A stretch of 64,000 nucleotides of DNA from an uncultured Verrucomicrobiae bacterium (GTDB lineage Bacteria; Verrucomicrobiota; Verrucomicrobiia; Limisphaerales; AAA164-E04): assembly GCA_951813855.1 (NCBI GenBank), contig OX638380.1, positions 3,178,876 through 3,242,875 on the forward strand, in the 5' to 3' direction. Under the pieces are notes generated by a model. The model was not told where the DNA came from. It was given only the letters and a program-made list of their open reading frames with translations, and made no database searches. Positions 17,408 through 27,243 of the stretch are shown one piece after another. Numbering within the stretch: position 1 is the first letter of the stretch; every line of letters starts with the position of its first letter. Position numbers and translations under genes: made by a program.

Positions 17408-20122
17408 TTAACTGCCGCTGGACGGTTTGGGAGGAGTGGACGGACGAACGGCCGGCAGCAAAGCCAGAATTTCCTGTTGATCCATGTACCATTTGCGCAG
17501 GGGCAACGACAACATGGTGTCCTTGAAGGATTTGATTTGATTGATGCCGAGGGCGTCTTCCACTTCTCCCTTGAGTTTGCGGTTGATGTCCGATTTCCCT
17601 TGCCGCGACCAGTTCTTGAAAGAACCGACCGTGTTGGAAAGCATTCGGGCCGCAGCAATGCGGGTCTGTTTGGTGTATTTGTAATCGGTCACCTTGATCT
17701 CCAGCTTGTTGAGCTTGCCTTCGATCACGGTGTCTTTGTCTTTGGCCAGGATCACGACGTTGGCGAATTCGATGATGCGTTTTTCCATCTTGGCGATGAT
17801 ATCGCCGTCGATCAGTCTTTCGTTGGCGATCAGTCCCAGATCGCGTCTGGCCGTACCGAACGCGCTGCAAGCCCGTTGAATGATCGCTTCGCTTAGTTTC
17901 TCGAAGTAGATTTCTCCCCGCTTGGTGATCAGTTCGATTTCTTCTTCGGTGAACTCGTGTTCCTGGTCGTCGAGGCCGATGAATTTCTGGTAGGCGGGCG
18001 TCGCCAGCAGTTCCTTCAGCCGTTTATTGAGATCGGCGGGATTCAGTTTCGGGGCGGCGGCGACCCCTTTGGGTTTTTCCTTGAGTTCGAGTTTGAGCGT
18101 GGCAGGCAAATAGGCGAAGAGCGCACGGTCGATACCGCCCAGTTTCTCGATCTGTTCGTTCAATCGTTTCCAATGGGCCAGATACACTTCCTGGCGGTTG
18201 AGCGGGCCGACGAAATCGAACTGGCGTTCGACGGTCAGGGAACGGGTCGACGAATTGAACCATTGCAAGATGTCGTTCATGCCGAAACTGACGTTGAAGG
18301 CGTCGCTGAGAAAGCTGAGATTGACCTGTTCCAAGGGGATTTGATCCCGGGGATCGCGCGGGGCCTTGGCACGGATGAAACGCTCAATCAGGGAAGACGG
18401 AATCTTGCTGATCGAATCCGAGATTTCGGCGTAGGCGGAGATGACCGGATCTTTGCCGTAATCGAACACGCGCACGTCCGACCAGAAGCGGTCGCCATCG
18501 GCCGCGTAAAGCGGCTTTTTCTCGACGTAGGTCCGGTCGTCGAAATAACCCCATTGAATGGCGCCCTTGTCGTGGGGAAGCACCTTGTCGAACAATCTCA
18601 TTTGAGCGCCGGTCAGGGCTTCGGCCGTGAATTCCTGATATTCCATGATGGAATTGGCGGTATGATCGTCCTTGAATTCGGAGATATCTTCTCCCTTGAG
18701 ATAGGTTTCCAGCCATTGCTGCAGGCGGTCGTGCGATACCGTCGTATCGAGGCTGCCGGCGAAATTGTGCCGCAGGCCGAGCACGTGGCCGACTTCGTGG
18801 GCGACGATCCCCCGCACGTAGTCCTGGGACATTTGCAAGACGGCTTTTTCCGTGACTTCGGGATGGGCCAGCACCTTTTCCAACCCTTCGGCGTACTGCT
18901 TGGCGAAGGCGAGAGGCGAAACCTGGCAGACCGTCGAGTGCGGCCAGAATAAGGAATGGCGATGCTTGGTTTCGTCGCCGTTGCCGTCGTCGTCATGGTC
19001 GTCCCCGTCCTTGTCTTCGTCTTTCTTCTCTTCCTTTTGTTCTTCTTTGATGCGCGCTCGCATCAGTCTCAGGATTTGCCGGGCCCGCGATTTGCCGCTG
19101 ATGGCGAAGACGCTGGTCATGTAAGCCTGCCCGTGCTGGGATTCGCCGGTGATCGGATCGACGATGATATCGGCATAGGCGAAACCGGCGTTGTCCCAAG
19201 GCACCCACTGGATGACGTTATGCATGGCGTCAGGGGCCGTAACGCCCTCGGGCGCCTCGGCCGCTTCGATAACCTTGCGCCCGAAGGCCTGATTCCAGTA
19301 TTCGATGCCGCCCTTGACCGCGTCGACGTAGTCTTCGGGAGTGTTGCTGCTGTAATAGAATTTGAGGGGTTTGTTGAGATCAAAGCGTGCGATCCGGGTG
19401 GTGGGGCGACCGGTGGTATCTTCCAGTCTCGGAGCGATCTCGAAGTAACGTACGTAAGGGTCGTCGCGCCGCGTGAATTCTTTCCCTTGGTAATCTCCCG
19501 GGCGGTACGGCTTGATGAAGTAACGGATTTCGTAACGGCTTTCCTGATCGGAACTGAACTGCCGGCTTCGGACCAAGGCGCTTTGCCGGATGACGAGTTG
19601 ACCGGCCTTTTCGGAAACTTCGAAGACTCGGGCCCCGGGTATTTCGTAGGTTTGTTCTCCCAACGAGGGATTGAAGAACCGATTAATCGAATACCAGATA
19701 TCGACGAAGGTGCGGCGCATGCCTTGGTTGAAATCGATCGTGACCAATTCGTCGTTCTGATCAACGATGGGAAAGGAGGCGACGAACCGGCGGGTCGGCA
19801 AATCCCCGGTTACGACCAAGCCGTCCGGATCTTCGTACATGTCCACGGCGTCGGCGAACAGTTCGAAAGTGACGATCTTCCCCGCCAATCCGGTACTGGT
19901 CGCCGCCTGGCTTTGGGGGATAACGGACATCGACATCAAAAACTTCTGGCCGAAGGCGCCCCGAGGGATGCCCAATTGATTATTGGCTCGGGGTTGAAGC
20001 GCGATTGCGGGAGCAGAATCTTCGGAGGATTCCGTTTTTTTGCCCTCGTCGTCGCTTCGTATGGAGCCGATGTTCAGAGCGAACAGTAACGCCGCGGTCG
20101 ATAACGCCAGTGATCGGTACAT
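17408..20122 (-). CDS. Secreted zinc-dependent metalloprotease (DUF5117/DUF4953 type)
   Basis: 904 residues from an ATG at 20122, giving a signal peptide (MYRSLALSTAALLFALNIGS). The zincin site HEVGHVLGLRHNF supplies three zinc His and the catalytic Glu. Downstream comes SIMEYQEF, like the Met-turn region of this family. Ahead of it are the DUF5117-like parts (FVDIWYSINRFF, RYEIRYFIKPY, YFEIAPRLE). A highly charged insert, KEEQKEEKKDEDKDGDDH, lies just before the catalytic part and is probably a flexible loop. The protein would act in the periplasm or outside the cell. Family length is usually 800-900, so the gene is complete. The frame is open 12 codons upstream, but the shorter start fits the signal peptide better. 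Confidence 0.9.
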   Translation of the reverse strand: MYRSLALSTAALLFALNIGSIRSDDEGKKTESSEDSAPAIALQPRANNQLGIPRGAFGQKFLMSMSVIPQSQAATSTGLAGKIVTFELFADAVDMYEDPDGLVVTGDLPTRRFVASFPIVDQNDELVTIDFNQGMRRTFVDIWYSINRFFNPSLGEQTYEIPGARVFEVSEKAGQLVIRQSALVRSRQFSSDQESRYEIRYFIKPYRPGDYQGKEFTRRDDPYVRYFEIAPRLEDTTGRPTTRIARFDLNKPLKFYYSSNTPEDYVDAVKGGIEYWNQAFGRKVIEAAEAPEGVTAPDAMHNVIQWVPWDNAGFAYADIIVDPITGESQHGQAYMTSVFAISGKSRARQILRLMRARIKEEQKEEKKDEDKDGDDHDDDGNGDETKHRHSLFWPHSTVCQVSPLAFAKQYAEGLEKVLAHPEVTEKAVLQMSQDYVRGIVAHEVGHVLGLRHNFAGSLDTTVSHDRLQQWLETYLKGEDISEFKDDHTANSIMEYQEFTAEALTGAQMRLFDKVLPHDKGAIQWGYFDDRTYVEKKPLYAADGDRFWSDVRVFDYGKDPVISAYAEISDSISKIPSSLIERFIRAKAPRDPRDQIPLEQVNLSFLSDAFNVSFGMNDILQWFNSSTRSLTVERQFDFVGPLNRQEVYLAHWKRLNEQIEKLGGIDRALFAYLPATLKLELKEKPKGVAAAPKLNPADLNKRLKELLATPAYQKFIGLDDQEHEFTEEEIELITKRGEIYFEKLSEAIIQRACSAFGTARRDLGLIANERLIDGDIIAKMEKRIIEFANVVILAKDKDTVIEGKLNKLEIKVTDYKYTKQTRIAAARMLSNTVGSFKNWSRQGKSDINRKLKGEVEDALGINQIKSFKDTMLSLPLRKWYMDQQEILALLPAVRPSTPPKPSSGS

Positions 20123-20130
20123 AGGGCGAG

Positions 20131-20158
20131 AAGCTAAAAGAAGCGGAAATAAAGTCAA
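20131..20158 (-). promoter_or_regulatory. Possible promoter of the zinc protease gene
   Basis: On the minus strand TTGACT (20158-20153) is followed after 16 bases by TAGCTT (20136-20131), about 9 bases ahead of the ATG. The -35 is good and the -10 weak. Transcription would begin very close to the start codon. Confidence 0.25.
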
Positions 20159-20647
20159 TGGGTAATTGGAGGTCGAGGGGCCGGTCGGGAAGGGCCGTTT
20201 TCGGCGTTGCGATCCGAGACTGGGGCAATTCGGAGACGGACTAACGGTCCGGTCGACGCCCTATTTCGTCGGCCGCCGGCGATCGGAAAACTCGGTTCCG
20301 GCAAGGCTGTCTCCGACGGTCGAAATCGGGCTGCCGAGAATCCGGTTCGCTCGACGGCCTTGAGGGAAACGGTCGGGATTGATGAGCCGAAGGCCGGGTG
20401 CTGGCCGTTCCGGGGTTCTCGAGGTTCGCTCCTTTTTGTTTGTCCTTGACCGGACCAGGCCTTGCAACTGTAGTGCGATTGGATTATCTTCGCGGCGGGG
20501 GACCGGTGTCGGTTTAGACCGTCATCGGTCTTCGTTCTATCCTGACTGAGTGAAAAAAGGGTTGGACGGGTGATGTTTTTGCTGTAGGACTCACCTTGGG
20601 TTGGGGAATTGTGATTCCCGGAATTTTGTCGTTATTCGAAATTGAGC
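20159..20647. other. Intergenic stretch, nothing recognised
   Basis: About 490 bases between the protease gene and the AT-richer small-ORF/SDH pair. The first half is GC-rich with open frames on both strands but no domain. The second half (from about 20,480) becomes more AT-rich toward the next genes, which may mark the edge of an acquired segment. No RNA gene was seen. Confidence 0.45.
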
Positions 20648-20899
20648 ATGAAGAATCTGCTGAGTGGTGAAGATCGGGGGGAGGGGATTTGGCCACGGAA
20701 GGGGGAGATTCAGCCTACCGAAAAGGAAATCGATGATTTGATCTGGGAAACTGCTCAGCAGTACAAAAAATACCGGGAGATCGCCGAGCAGGTAGATTTG
20801 GTGGCAACACTCAAGGAAATACGCTCCGAGAAACCCCTTCCTCCGCCTCGATGGGACTATGTCCTGAATTCTAATCGAAAAGTAACATTGGGTGAATAG
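20648..20899 (+). CDS. Small hypothetical protein paired with an SDH-type protease
   Basis: 83 residues from an ATG at 20648 (MKNLLSGEDRGEGIWPRKGE); a TTG two codons earlier is possible. The centre is strongly helical and charged (EKEIDDLIWETAQQYKKYRE, then IAEQVDLVATLKEIRSEK) and the tail is Pro/aromatic (PLPPPRWDYVL). No signal peptide or membrane segment. The family is not recognised. Its last 8 bases overlap the GTG start of the protease gene, so the two are almost certainly translated together and may work as a pair. Codon use is more AT-rich than the surrounding genes. Confidence 0.6.
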   Translation: MKNLLSGEDRGEGIWPRKGEIQPTEKEIDDLIWETAQQYKKYREIAEQVDLVATLKEIRSEKPLPPPRWDYVLNSNRKVTLGE

Positions 20900-21809
20900 T
20901 TGGAGTGACATTTGGAAACAGTTGGAACCGTTGAATCCCGGTCACAGGCTTCAATTCATTAGGGGGAAGCTGGCTGAGACCATCAATGGCATCGCGAATG
21001 GTAAAGATTATGATGTCATTTTCTACGCCTCTGGGTTTCTTCAGAGGATAGACAATCCGAATCCTCAGATTAATTTGATCCCTGAGGATTTGAATGGATT
21101 TATTCATTGCGTCCAGGACCATGAAATTAGACAGAAACTTCTCCTTATCTTGCACACTCCTGGCGGCACTCTTGAGGCGGCGGAATCCGTGTTAGGTTAT
21201 TTGCGGAACAAGTATCAATGGATTGAGGCGGTTGTTCCTACCTATGCTCTGTCTGCGGGAACCATGATTGCATTGGGATGCGATCGGATCGTTATGGGAG
21301 AACAAAGCCAATTGGGGCCGACCGATCCCCAAATCATCATGGGTAACAAATCATTTTCTGCCCATTCCATTTTCCATCAGTTCGAACAGGCTAGAGGCGA
21401 GATTGCCGAAAATCCTAACTTGGTCCATTTTTGGGCTCCGATGCTTGCTGCTTATGCACCTGCCCTCGTTTCTGAGGCGAAGCGAGCTCTTGACTACAGT
21501 CGGGATACGGTACGGGGCTGGCTGGAGCGGTATATGTTCCGGGATAGAGATAATCCGGCGGAATTGGCGGAAACTGCGGCTGCTTACTTTAGTGGGGATA
21601 CTCATAAGAGCCACGGTCGACGTATTGGTCGAGAGACGGCTAGAGAAAAGAATCTTGAGGTTTTAGACCTCGAAAATGAACGGAATTTCCAGCGTAAAGT
21701 GATGACGTTGTATCATCTCGTTACCCACATTTTTCAGTCTGGTCCCGAGGATAAATTGATAGTGGGCAATAATGGCGGGATCGTTGTCGTCGGAAGGGAG
21801 CCCAACTGA
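20892..21809 (+). CDS. SDH-family Clp-fold serine protease
   Basis: 305 residues starting at GTG 20892 (MNSWSDIWKQLEPLNPGHRL). LLLILHTPGGTLEAAE is the oxyanion/GG strand of Clp/crotonase folds. ALSAGTMIALGCDRIVMG carries the probable nucleophile Ser121, and SQLGPTDPQI is the family's 'GPxDPQ' phrase. The C-terminal half (residues 150-290) is helical with RDTVRGWLERYMF, a candidate His in DTHKSHGRRIG, and a basic end. The match is to the SDH_sah proteinase family (PF01972 type), distant from SppA. The role is unknown; these occur in accessory regions, often beside small ORFs. The N-terminus lacks a signal peptide, so it is cytosolic or peripherally bound. The overlap with the 83-residue gene implies coupling. 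Confidence 0.8.
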   Translation: MNSWSDIWKQLEPLNPGHRLQFIRGKLAETINGIANGKDYDVIFYASGFLQRIDNPNPQINLIPEDLNGFIHCVQDHEIRQKLLLILHTPGGTLEAAESVLGYLRNKYQWIEAVVPTYALSAGTMIALGCDRIVMGEQSQLGPTDPQIIMGNKSFSAHSIFHQFEQARGEIAENPNLVHFWAPMLAAYAPALVSEAKRALDYSRDTVRGWLERYMFRDRDNPAELAETAAAYFSGDTHKSHGRRIGRETAREKNLEVLDLENERNFQRKVMTLYHLVTHIFQSGPEDKLIVGNNGGIVVVGREPN

Positions 21810-22055
21810 TCTGGTGGGCGGCGTGCCCTGCAGTGATGGATTATCATCCCGAGGTTTTCAGGCCTTCATGCTAGATCCTGTCATCGGGCGGGAATTGCGC
21901 TAATGGTTTCAACTGAGTGATTTTGGAATTTGGGACTTGGGATCGACGATTGCTTTACCGGGATTTCTAGGACTTTCCGGATTGAAGCCAGGGTGATGGT
22001 CGTCGATCGCGTTGTTTATCGGTGCACCTGACGCCGGTTCGGTTTGGTTCCCGGA

Positions 22056-23930
22056 TCAGGGGCAGATCATGTCGGCCACCGTGTGGTTAGCCGGGATGAA
22101 GGGGAGCACGTGTTCGGTATAAGGCACGATGACGTCCAATACGTAGGGCTGGTCGGACTCCAGCATGCGTTCCATCGCCGGACGCAGGTCGCGCAGAAAC
22201 ATGACCCGCTCGCAGGGCACGTTGAACCCTTTGGCCATCGAAACGTAGTCTGGGTAGATGGACTTTTTGTTTTCCGGGTCGCCGAGATAGGTGTGGCCCC
22301 GGTTGCCCTGATAGAATCGATCTTCCCATTGCACCACCATGCCCAAATGTTGGTTGTTCAGGATCAGGGCTTTGACCGCGATCTTTTCGATATAGGCCGT
22401 CGCCAGTTCCTGGATGTTCATCAGGAAGGAACCGTCACCGTCGATATCGACGACCTGTCGCTCGGGGCAAGCGACCTTAGCACCCATTGCGGCGGGATAA
22501 CCGTACCCCATGGCTCCGAGTCCCGCGCTGGTTAACAACTGGCGCGGAAAGGTGTACTTATAGTACTGCCCCGCCCACATTTGGTGCTGACCGACTCCAG
22601 TGGTGATGATGGCTTCGCCGCCGGTCAGTTCGTAGAGCAATTCGATGGCCTTTTGCGGGAGGATTACTTCTTCCTTCATGCCCTGGAGGTGATCGGTCAT
22701 ATGCTGCGAAGTTATGACTTCGTCAGTGATGCCGTAACGGAAGGGCGCTTGCTTTTTCCATTTTTCGATCTGTTGGTGCCAAGGATCGAAGGTCTTTTTG
22801 ATGGGGCGCTTCCGGATCATCTCCAGAAGTCGTTCCAAGGCGTATTTGACGTCGCTGACGATGGGAAGTTGAACCTTCTTGTTCTTGTTGTGTTCGGAAG
22901 GATCGATGTCCACGTGGACGATCGTGCCGTGTTCGCAGAACTTGGACACTTTCCCCGTAACGCGATCGTCGAACCGAACGCCGAACGCCAGGAGCAGGTC
23001 CGCGCCGTTCGCGACTTTCTCGACCAAGGCCTCGCCGTCGGCGCCGGTGTGTTTCCTGAATTCTCCGCTGACGGCCCAGTTGGCGTAGGCGGCTCCGTGC
23101 ATGCCCAGCCAGCGTAGCGACAGGGGGTCGGTTTCGGGAAAGGCGCCGCAACCCATGATGGTGGTCGTGACGGGAATTTGAGTTTCCCAGGCGAAGTGGC
23201 GCAGGGCTTCGCTGGCGCCGCTGGAAATGACGCCGCCTCCGACGTAGAACAGCGGCCGTTCGGCCTGTTCGATCAAGTCGACGATCTCGTCGAGCACGGA
23301 ATCGCTGGCTCGAGGATTGCTTTGATAACCCCGGATATTAATTTCTTCGGGAAAGAACGGTTGGCAGCGGGCTTGCTGAATATTTTTCGGAATATCGATC
23401 ACCACGGGGCCCGGGCGGCCGGTCGCGGCGAGATGAAGCGCTTCCTTGATGATTTTGGGAATCTCGCGGATGTCCGTGACCAGGTAACTGTGCTTGACCA
23501 CCGAGAGGGTCATGCCAAAAAAATCGGTTTCCTGAAACGCTCCCTTGCCGATCATCGCCTGAGGCACCTGGCCAGTAATGGCCAACAGGGGAATCGAGTC
23601 CATCCAGGCGTCGGCGATTCCCGTAACCAGGTTGGTGGCTCCGGGTCCGCTGGTGGCCATGCAGACGCCGGTTCGGCCCGTCGCTCGGGAGTAGCCTTCG
23701 GCGGCGAACGAGCCGCCCTGTTCGTGACGGGGCAGGATGACGCGAATCTTGTCGGATTTGGTTAGCGCCTGGTGCAACTCCATGCTAGCGCCTCCCGGAT
23801 AGGCAAATATGGTGTCGATTCCTTCGCGTTCCAGCGAGGCGACCAGGATTTCGCTTCCGGACATCATCGGGCCCCATTCTCCGGGTTCCGACCAATGGGT
23901 CGGTGGCTTCAATTCGGTAGCCTTGTTCAT
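22056..23930 (-). CDS. ilvB: Acetolactate synthase large subunit
   Basis: 624 residues. ThDP-enzyme landmarks: [20 protein letters not shown] with the catalytic-type Glu downstream in [48 protein letters not shown], and the ThDP motif [14 protein letters not shown]...NNQHLGMV. It condenses two pyruvates (or pyruvate and 2-ketobutyrate) in branched-chain amino acid synthesis. No ilvN or ilvC follows; the gene stands alone here. A tandem-ACT protein that could resemble a regulatory subunit lies 3.3 kb away behind gltB. The start at 23930 adds ~30 residues ahead of the conserved [11 protein letters not shown]; that Met is an alternative. Confidence 0.95.
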   Translation of the reverse strand: MNKATELKPPTHWSEPGEWGPMMSGSEILVASLEREGIDTIFAYPGGASMELHQALTKSDKIRVILPRHEQGGSFAAEGYSRATGRTGVCMATSGPGATNLVTGIADAWMDSIPLLAITGQVPQAMIGKGAFQETDFFGMTLSVVKHSYLVTDIREIPKIIKEALHLAATGRPGPVVIDIPKNIQQARCQPFFPEEINIRGYQSNPRASDSVLDEIVDLIEQAERPLFYVGGGVISSGASEALRHFAWETQIPVTTTIMGCGAFPETDPLSLRWLGMHGAAYANWAVSGEFRKHTGADGEALVEKVANGADLLLAFGVRFDDRVTGKVSKFCEHGTIVHVDIDPSEHNKNKKVQLPIVSDVKYALERLLEMIRKRPIKKTFDPWHQQIEKWKKQAPFRYGITDEVITSQHMTDHLQGMKEEVILPQKAIELLYELTGGEAIITTGVGQHQMWAGQYYKYTFPRQLLTSAGLGAMGYGYPAAMGAKVACPERQVVDIDGDGSFLMNIQELATAYIEKIAVKALILNNQHLGMVVQWEDRFYQGNRGHTYLGDPENKKSIYPDYVSMAKGFNVPCERVMFLRDLRPAMERMLESDQPYVLDVIVPYTEHVLPFIPANHTVADMICP

Positions 23931-24033
23931 TACGAATGGCGGTCAGAGCGATCTCTGCTTACGGTGATCGGGATTAGTCGATGGCGGGAAGCCTGCCGTT
24001 CTTCGGACACCGCTTCTTAGCCAGAGCGAGGCG

Positions 24034-24062
24034 AGGGTAACCGATTTGCCGGGGGCGGTCAA
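24034..24062 (-). promoter_or_regulatory. Possible ilvB promoter
   Basis: On the minus strand TTGACC (24062-24057), a 17-base spacer, then TACCCT (24039-24034). This would give a leader of roughly 95 bases before the ilvB ATG. The -10 is poor, so this is tentative. No leader peptide rich in Ile/Val/Leu codons was seen. Confidence 0.3.
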
Positions 24063-24248
24063 ATCCAAGCGAAATCGAGAATGGAGGTTCGTTGGGATTC
24101 GGGAGTAATCCTCGGCTTTCGTTCTAAGGAGGAGCGCAGATTTCGCGGTCTCTCGGGCGATCATGATACGTTCGATTGGTGATGCCGTTCTCGGTCATCT
24201 CGTTTGGAAGCGGCCTCGGGCCTGGCGGAAATTTATCGGAAACAAGAA

Positions 24249-25136
24249 ATGCTGAAACGACAGAGAATAGTTTTGGGCCTGCTGGCGCAAGCTGCCGAAC
24301 CGATTCCGATAACCAAGTTGATGAAATTGATTTTCCTGCTTCGGCATGAAACCGTCCTGCAGGATCTGCCGAGCTTTTATGATTTCTTGCCTTACCGGTT
24401 GGGACCGTTTTCTTTCACTTTGGAACGGGAACTGGAGGCTCTCAGAGATCACGAATACGTCATGATCCTCGGGGAGCGTGTTGCGCTTTGCGACGCGAAC
24501 GCCGACCGCTCTCGGGGAGAAGTGGACCTTCTGCCGGCTGCGACCTCGGCGGCTGTGTTTCGGTTTTTCCGGCGATATGGGGCCCGCGGCCAGACGGAAT
24601 TGGCGAGCGAGTTGTTCCGCAGGCATCCGTGGTATGCGCCGAGCGGCCGATTTTCTGAAAGCCAGTCTTCGTCGGCATCGCTGCAACGTCCGATGAAAGC
24701 GCCTCCGGCCGTGTATACCGCGGGTTACGAAGGAACATCGGTCGACGCGTTTTTCAATCGTCTCCTGAGACGGGGAATCGGTTGTCTCGTCGACGTGAGA
24801 GCGAATCCGGTTTCTCGGAAATACGGCTTTTCCAAGGTGCGGCTGAGTCAATTGTGCGAACGATTGGGATTCGAATATCGTCACGTTCCGAGTTTGGGAA
24901 TCTCCAGCGCCGCCCGAACCGGCCTGACCGATTTCGCTTCGTATCAACGGCTTCTTCGTCGCTATGAATCGTCGACGCTGTTGCAACGAGGTGTCGAAGT
25001 GGAAGAGTTAGGCCGGATGATGTCCCGAACGCCCTCCGTTTTGGTATGCGTCGAAAAAGACGTTCAATGTTGTCACCGGAGTAGGTTGGCCGAGGCGTTG
25101 GCGAATACCACTGGTTTGGAAATGGTTCACCTCTGA
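24249..25136 (+). CDS. DUF488 protein with N-terminal helical domain
   Basis: 295 residues from an ATG at 24249 (MLKRQRIVLGLLAQAAEPIP); a TTG at 24204 would add 15 residues. Residues ~1-125 form a helical, winged-helix-like domain (TKLMKLIFLLRHET, FLPYRLGPFSFTLERELEAL) reminiscent of Panacea/DUF4065-type antitoxin-like domains. Residues ~150-295 are a DUF488 domain: VYTAGYEGTSVDAFFNRLL, CLVDVRANPVSRKYGF, FEYRHVPSLGI, and CVEKDVQCCHRSRLAEAL with the conserved C-x-x-x-x-x-x-CH region. DUF488 proteins are of uncertain function, found in stress and defence contexts. It is divergent from ilvB. The two-domain layout is seen; its biochemical role is unknown. Confidence 0.8.
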   Translation: MLKRQRIVLGLLAQAAEPIPITKLMKLIFLLRHETVLQDLPSFYDFLPYRLGPFSFTLERELEALRDHEYVMILGERVALCDANADRSRGEVDLLPAATSAAVFRFFRRYGARGQTELASELFRRHPWYAPSGRFSESQSSSASLQRPMKAPPAVYTAGYEGTSVDAFFNRLLRRGIGCLVDVRANPVSRKYGFSKVRLSQLCERLGFEYRHVPSLGISSAARTGLTDFASYQRLLRRYESSTLLQRGVEVEELGRMMSRTPSVLVCVEKDVQCCHRSRLAEALANTTGLEMVHL

Positions 25137-25590
25137 GGGCCGTCCGTCGAACGTCTCAGGGACTCGAGCGTCGTCGAGACCCACCGGGTCATTGCTGAAA
25201 AAACCGTCGAACCGGTTAAAACTGCCGGAATAACGGAACCCGGGAGATAGGGAAAGGCGTGCCGGACGTTCATGAACCGGGAATTTCGGAATTCTCCAAC
25301 TCCCGTGATAGCTTCAGATCGTTCGCCGGTCCGGAGACGATGATAGCGGACGGTCGGTCTTTCGTTGCCGGTTATCCGGTGATCGCGTCCTTCGCATCGA
25401 ACCGGCGGGCCGAATGCCTCTAATCGTCAGTCCGGTAATTGGCCGATGACGGTTTTGGCTTTCGCCAACCATTACGATCAGTCAATCCCGGGAGCTTGCT
25501 GATTCTGCTGACTGATCGGAGTTAGCCGAGGTTGGCCCATCCGTTCGGGGCGGTCGATCGTCAGGCGAATTCGGCACCGGAAGATCGAAA
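25137..25590. other. Intergenic stretch, nothing recognised
   Basis: 454 bases between convergent genes (DUF488 protein and xseA). I looked on the minus strand for xseB, which usually accompanies xseA; no ~75-codon frame with its helical pattern is present. No terminator with a T-run was clear. Confidence 0.5.
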
Positions 25591-27096
25591 TTATTTCCGG
25601 GACGATCCGGTAGTCTCGTCTTGGGGACGGCCTACGATTTCGCTGTGGATTTCTCCTTGCTTCAGGGTCGTTACGATGCGGTCGCCCGCCGTCACGTCCT
25701 CCGCGGTTCTGACGATGTTTCGGGTATTCGCTTTCCGGGTGATGGAATAGCCTCGATCCAGGATATTCTGAGGCGACAGCAATTGGAGTTTGGTTTCGAT
25801 GCGGCGGAACCGGTCAAATCGTTGGTTCAACCGATAGCGGCTTCGTTCCCCTAGGGATTGGGTGAGTCGAGCGAGTTTGGTTTGCTCCTTGGCGATCGTG
25901 GCAGCCGGATGAAAATCCTGTAAGCGTTGAGCCAGTTGTCTCGATCGGTTGTTCATGGCCGTCAACCTGGCGTTCACTCGTTGTTTCATGGTTTCGCCCA
26001 ACTCGTCCATACGTTGCCGGGCCGTTTCCAGGATGCGTCTGGGGTGGCGCATTCTCAGGCGGTGCTCTGCGTTGTCGATCCGATTTCGTTTTTGGGTCAA
26101 CTGGCGGCTGATCGATTGCCGCATCCGCGGGGATGCCGTGGCTAGGGGATGGGCTTGGAGGCGCCGATTGAGCTGAAGCCGGAAGAGCCTGTGGAATTCA
26201 TCGCGAGCGGCATGCACGAAATCCCGGCTGGCAAACACGTCCTCTGTGATGATTTCCGCCGCGGCGCTGGGGGTGGGGGCGCGAATGTCCGCGACCATGT
26301 CGCTGATGGTGTAATCGATTTCATGGCCGATTGCCGAGACGATCGGAAGTTTCGACGCCGCGATCGCCCTGGCGACGATTTCTTCGTTGAACGACCAGAG
26401 ATCTTCCAGGCTTCCTCCGCCTCGCGTCACCAGGATGGCGTCCAGGCGCTGTTCGGAGGTTCGGGCTTGGTGGTAACGGTTGAGTTTTTCGATGCTCTTG
26501 GCGATTTCACCGCCGGCTTCGGTTCCTTGCACCCGGCAGGGAGCCAGGATCATCTCCAATGCGGGATTTCGGCGTTTGACGACCTGCATCACGTCTTTGA
26601 TCGCCGCACCGGAATCCGAAGTGACTAAACCGAGCCGGAAAATATAACGGGGAAGTTTTTGTTTTCGTTCTGATTCGAATAGGCCTTCCGCTTTCAGCTT
26701 TTTTGTGAGTCGTTCGAAGGCGAGATGCAGATTCCCGACCCCGTGCAGATCGATCGATCGAACGACCAACTGATAGGCGCCTCGGGGTTCGTAAAGGGTG
26801 ATTTCGCCTTCCAGAACGACCTTGACCCCGGTTTTGAGCTCGGCGCGACAGGGCGTGCGCGTGCCTCGCCATAATACGCATGGGAGTTTTGCCGTTTTAT
26901 CTTTGATGGAGAAGTAGAGATGTCCGGAGGCGGCAGCCTTGAGATCGCTGATCTCGCCGACCACGCGCACTTGACCGAATTGGGATTCTAAAGTCAGGCG
27001 GATCCGGGATGTCAATTCCCCGACCGACCACGTTTTGACGGTCGAGTCGCTTCGATTCCGTTCGGGGCGAAATTGAAGATTTGAGGTCTTTGGCAT
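25591..27096 (-). CDS. xseA: Exodeoxyribonuclease VII large subunit
   Basis: 501 residues. The N-terminal OB-fold (WSVGELTSRIRLTLESQFG, VVGEISDLKAAASGHLYFSI) is followed by the catalytic domain with GLVTSDSGAAIKDV, RNPALEMILAPCRVQG, ILVTRGGGSLEDLWSFNEE, SAIGHEIDYTISDMVAD and APTPSAAAE. A long helical C-terminal region (residues ~300-430) matches the coiled coil to which XseB subunits bind, and RGYSIT is present near the end. It degrades single-stranded DNA to oligonucleotides in repair. Length is slightly above E. coli XseA (456), mostly from an N-terminal tail. No xseB is adjacent, so the small subunit must be elsewhere. Confidence 0.95.
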   Translation of the reverse strand: MPKTSNLQFRPERNRSDSTVKTWSVGELTSRIRLTLESQFGQVRVVGEISDLKAAASGHLYFSIKDKTAKLPCVLWRGTRTPCRAELKTGVKVVLEGEITLYEPRGAYQLVVRSIDLHGVGNLHLAFERLTKKLKAEGLFESERKQKLPRYIFRLGLVTSDSGAAIKDVMQVVKRRNPALEMILAPCRVQGTEAGGEIAKSIEKLNRYHQARTSEQRLDAILVTRGGGSLEDLWSFNEEIVARAIAASKLPIVSAIGHEIDYTISDMVADIRAPTPSAAAEIITEDVFASRDFVHAARDEFHRLFRLQLNRRLQAHPLATASPRMRQSISRQLTQKRNRIDNAEHRLRMRHPRRILETARQRMDELGETMKQRVNARLTAMNNRSRQLAQRLQDFHPAATIAKEQTKLARLTQSLGERSRYRLNQRFDRFRRIETKLQLLSPQNILDRGYSITRKANTRNIVRTAEDVTAGDRIVTTLKQGEIHSEIVGRPQDETTGSSRK

Positions 27097-27243
27097 GAGG
27101 CGGTTCGAGGTGAAGGGGTTTAACCGGGCGGGTAGAATCTCGGGTTTGCCGGCGGCGACCGGTCAGGCAAGGGGCGGTTGGAATATCGCTAATCGATTAA
27201 CCTGAGTTGCCGGTTCCGCATCGCGTCGTCGGCCGGAAGCGAT

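Noticed and set aside
18956..20089. 377-codon plus-strand frame
   Set aside because: Antisense to the zinc protease, whose zincin site and signal peptide are unmistakable.
23931..24248. Attenuator leader peptide for ilvB
   Set aside because: The upstream frame has no run of branched-chain amino acid codons and no terminator-type hairpin with a T-run.
25137..25590. Possible xseB downstream of xseA
   Set aside because: No minus-strand frame with the XseB helical pattern exists here.
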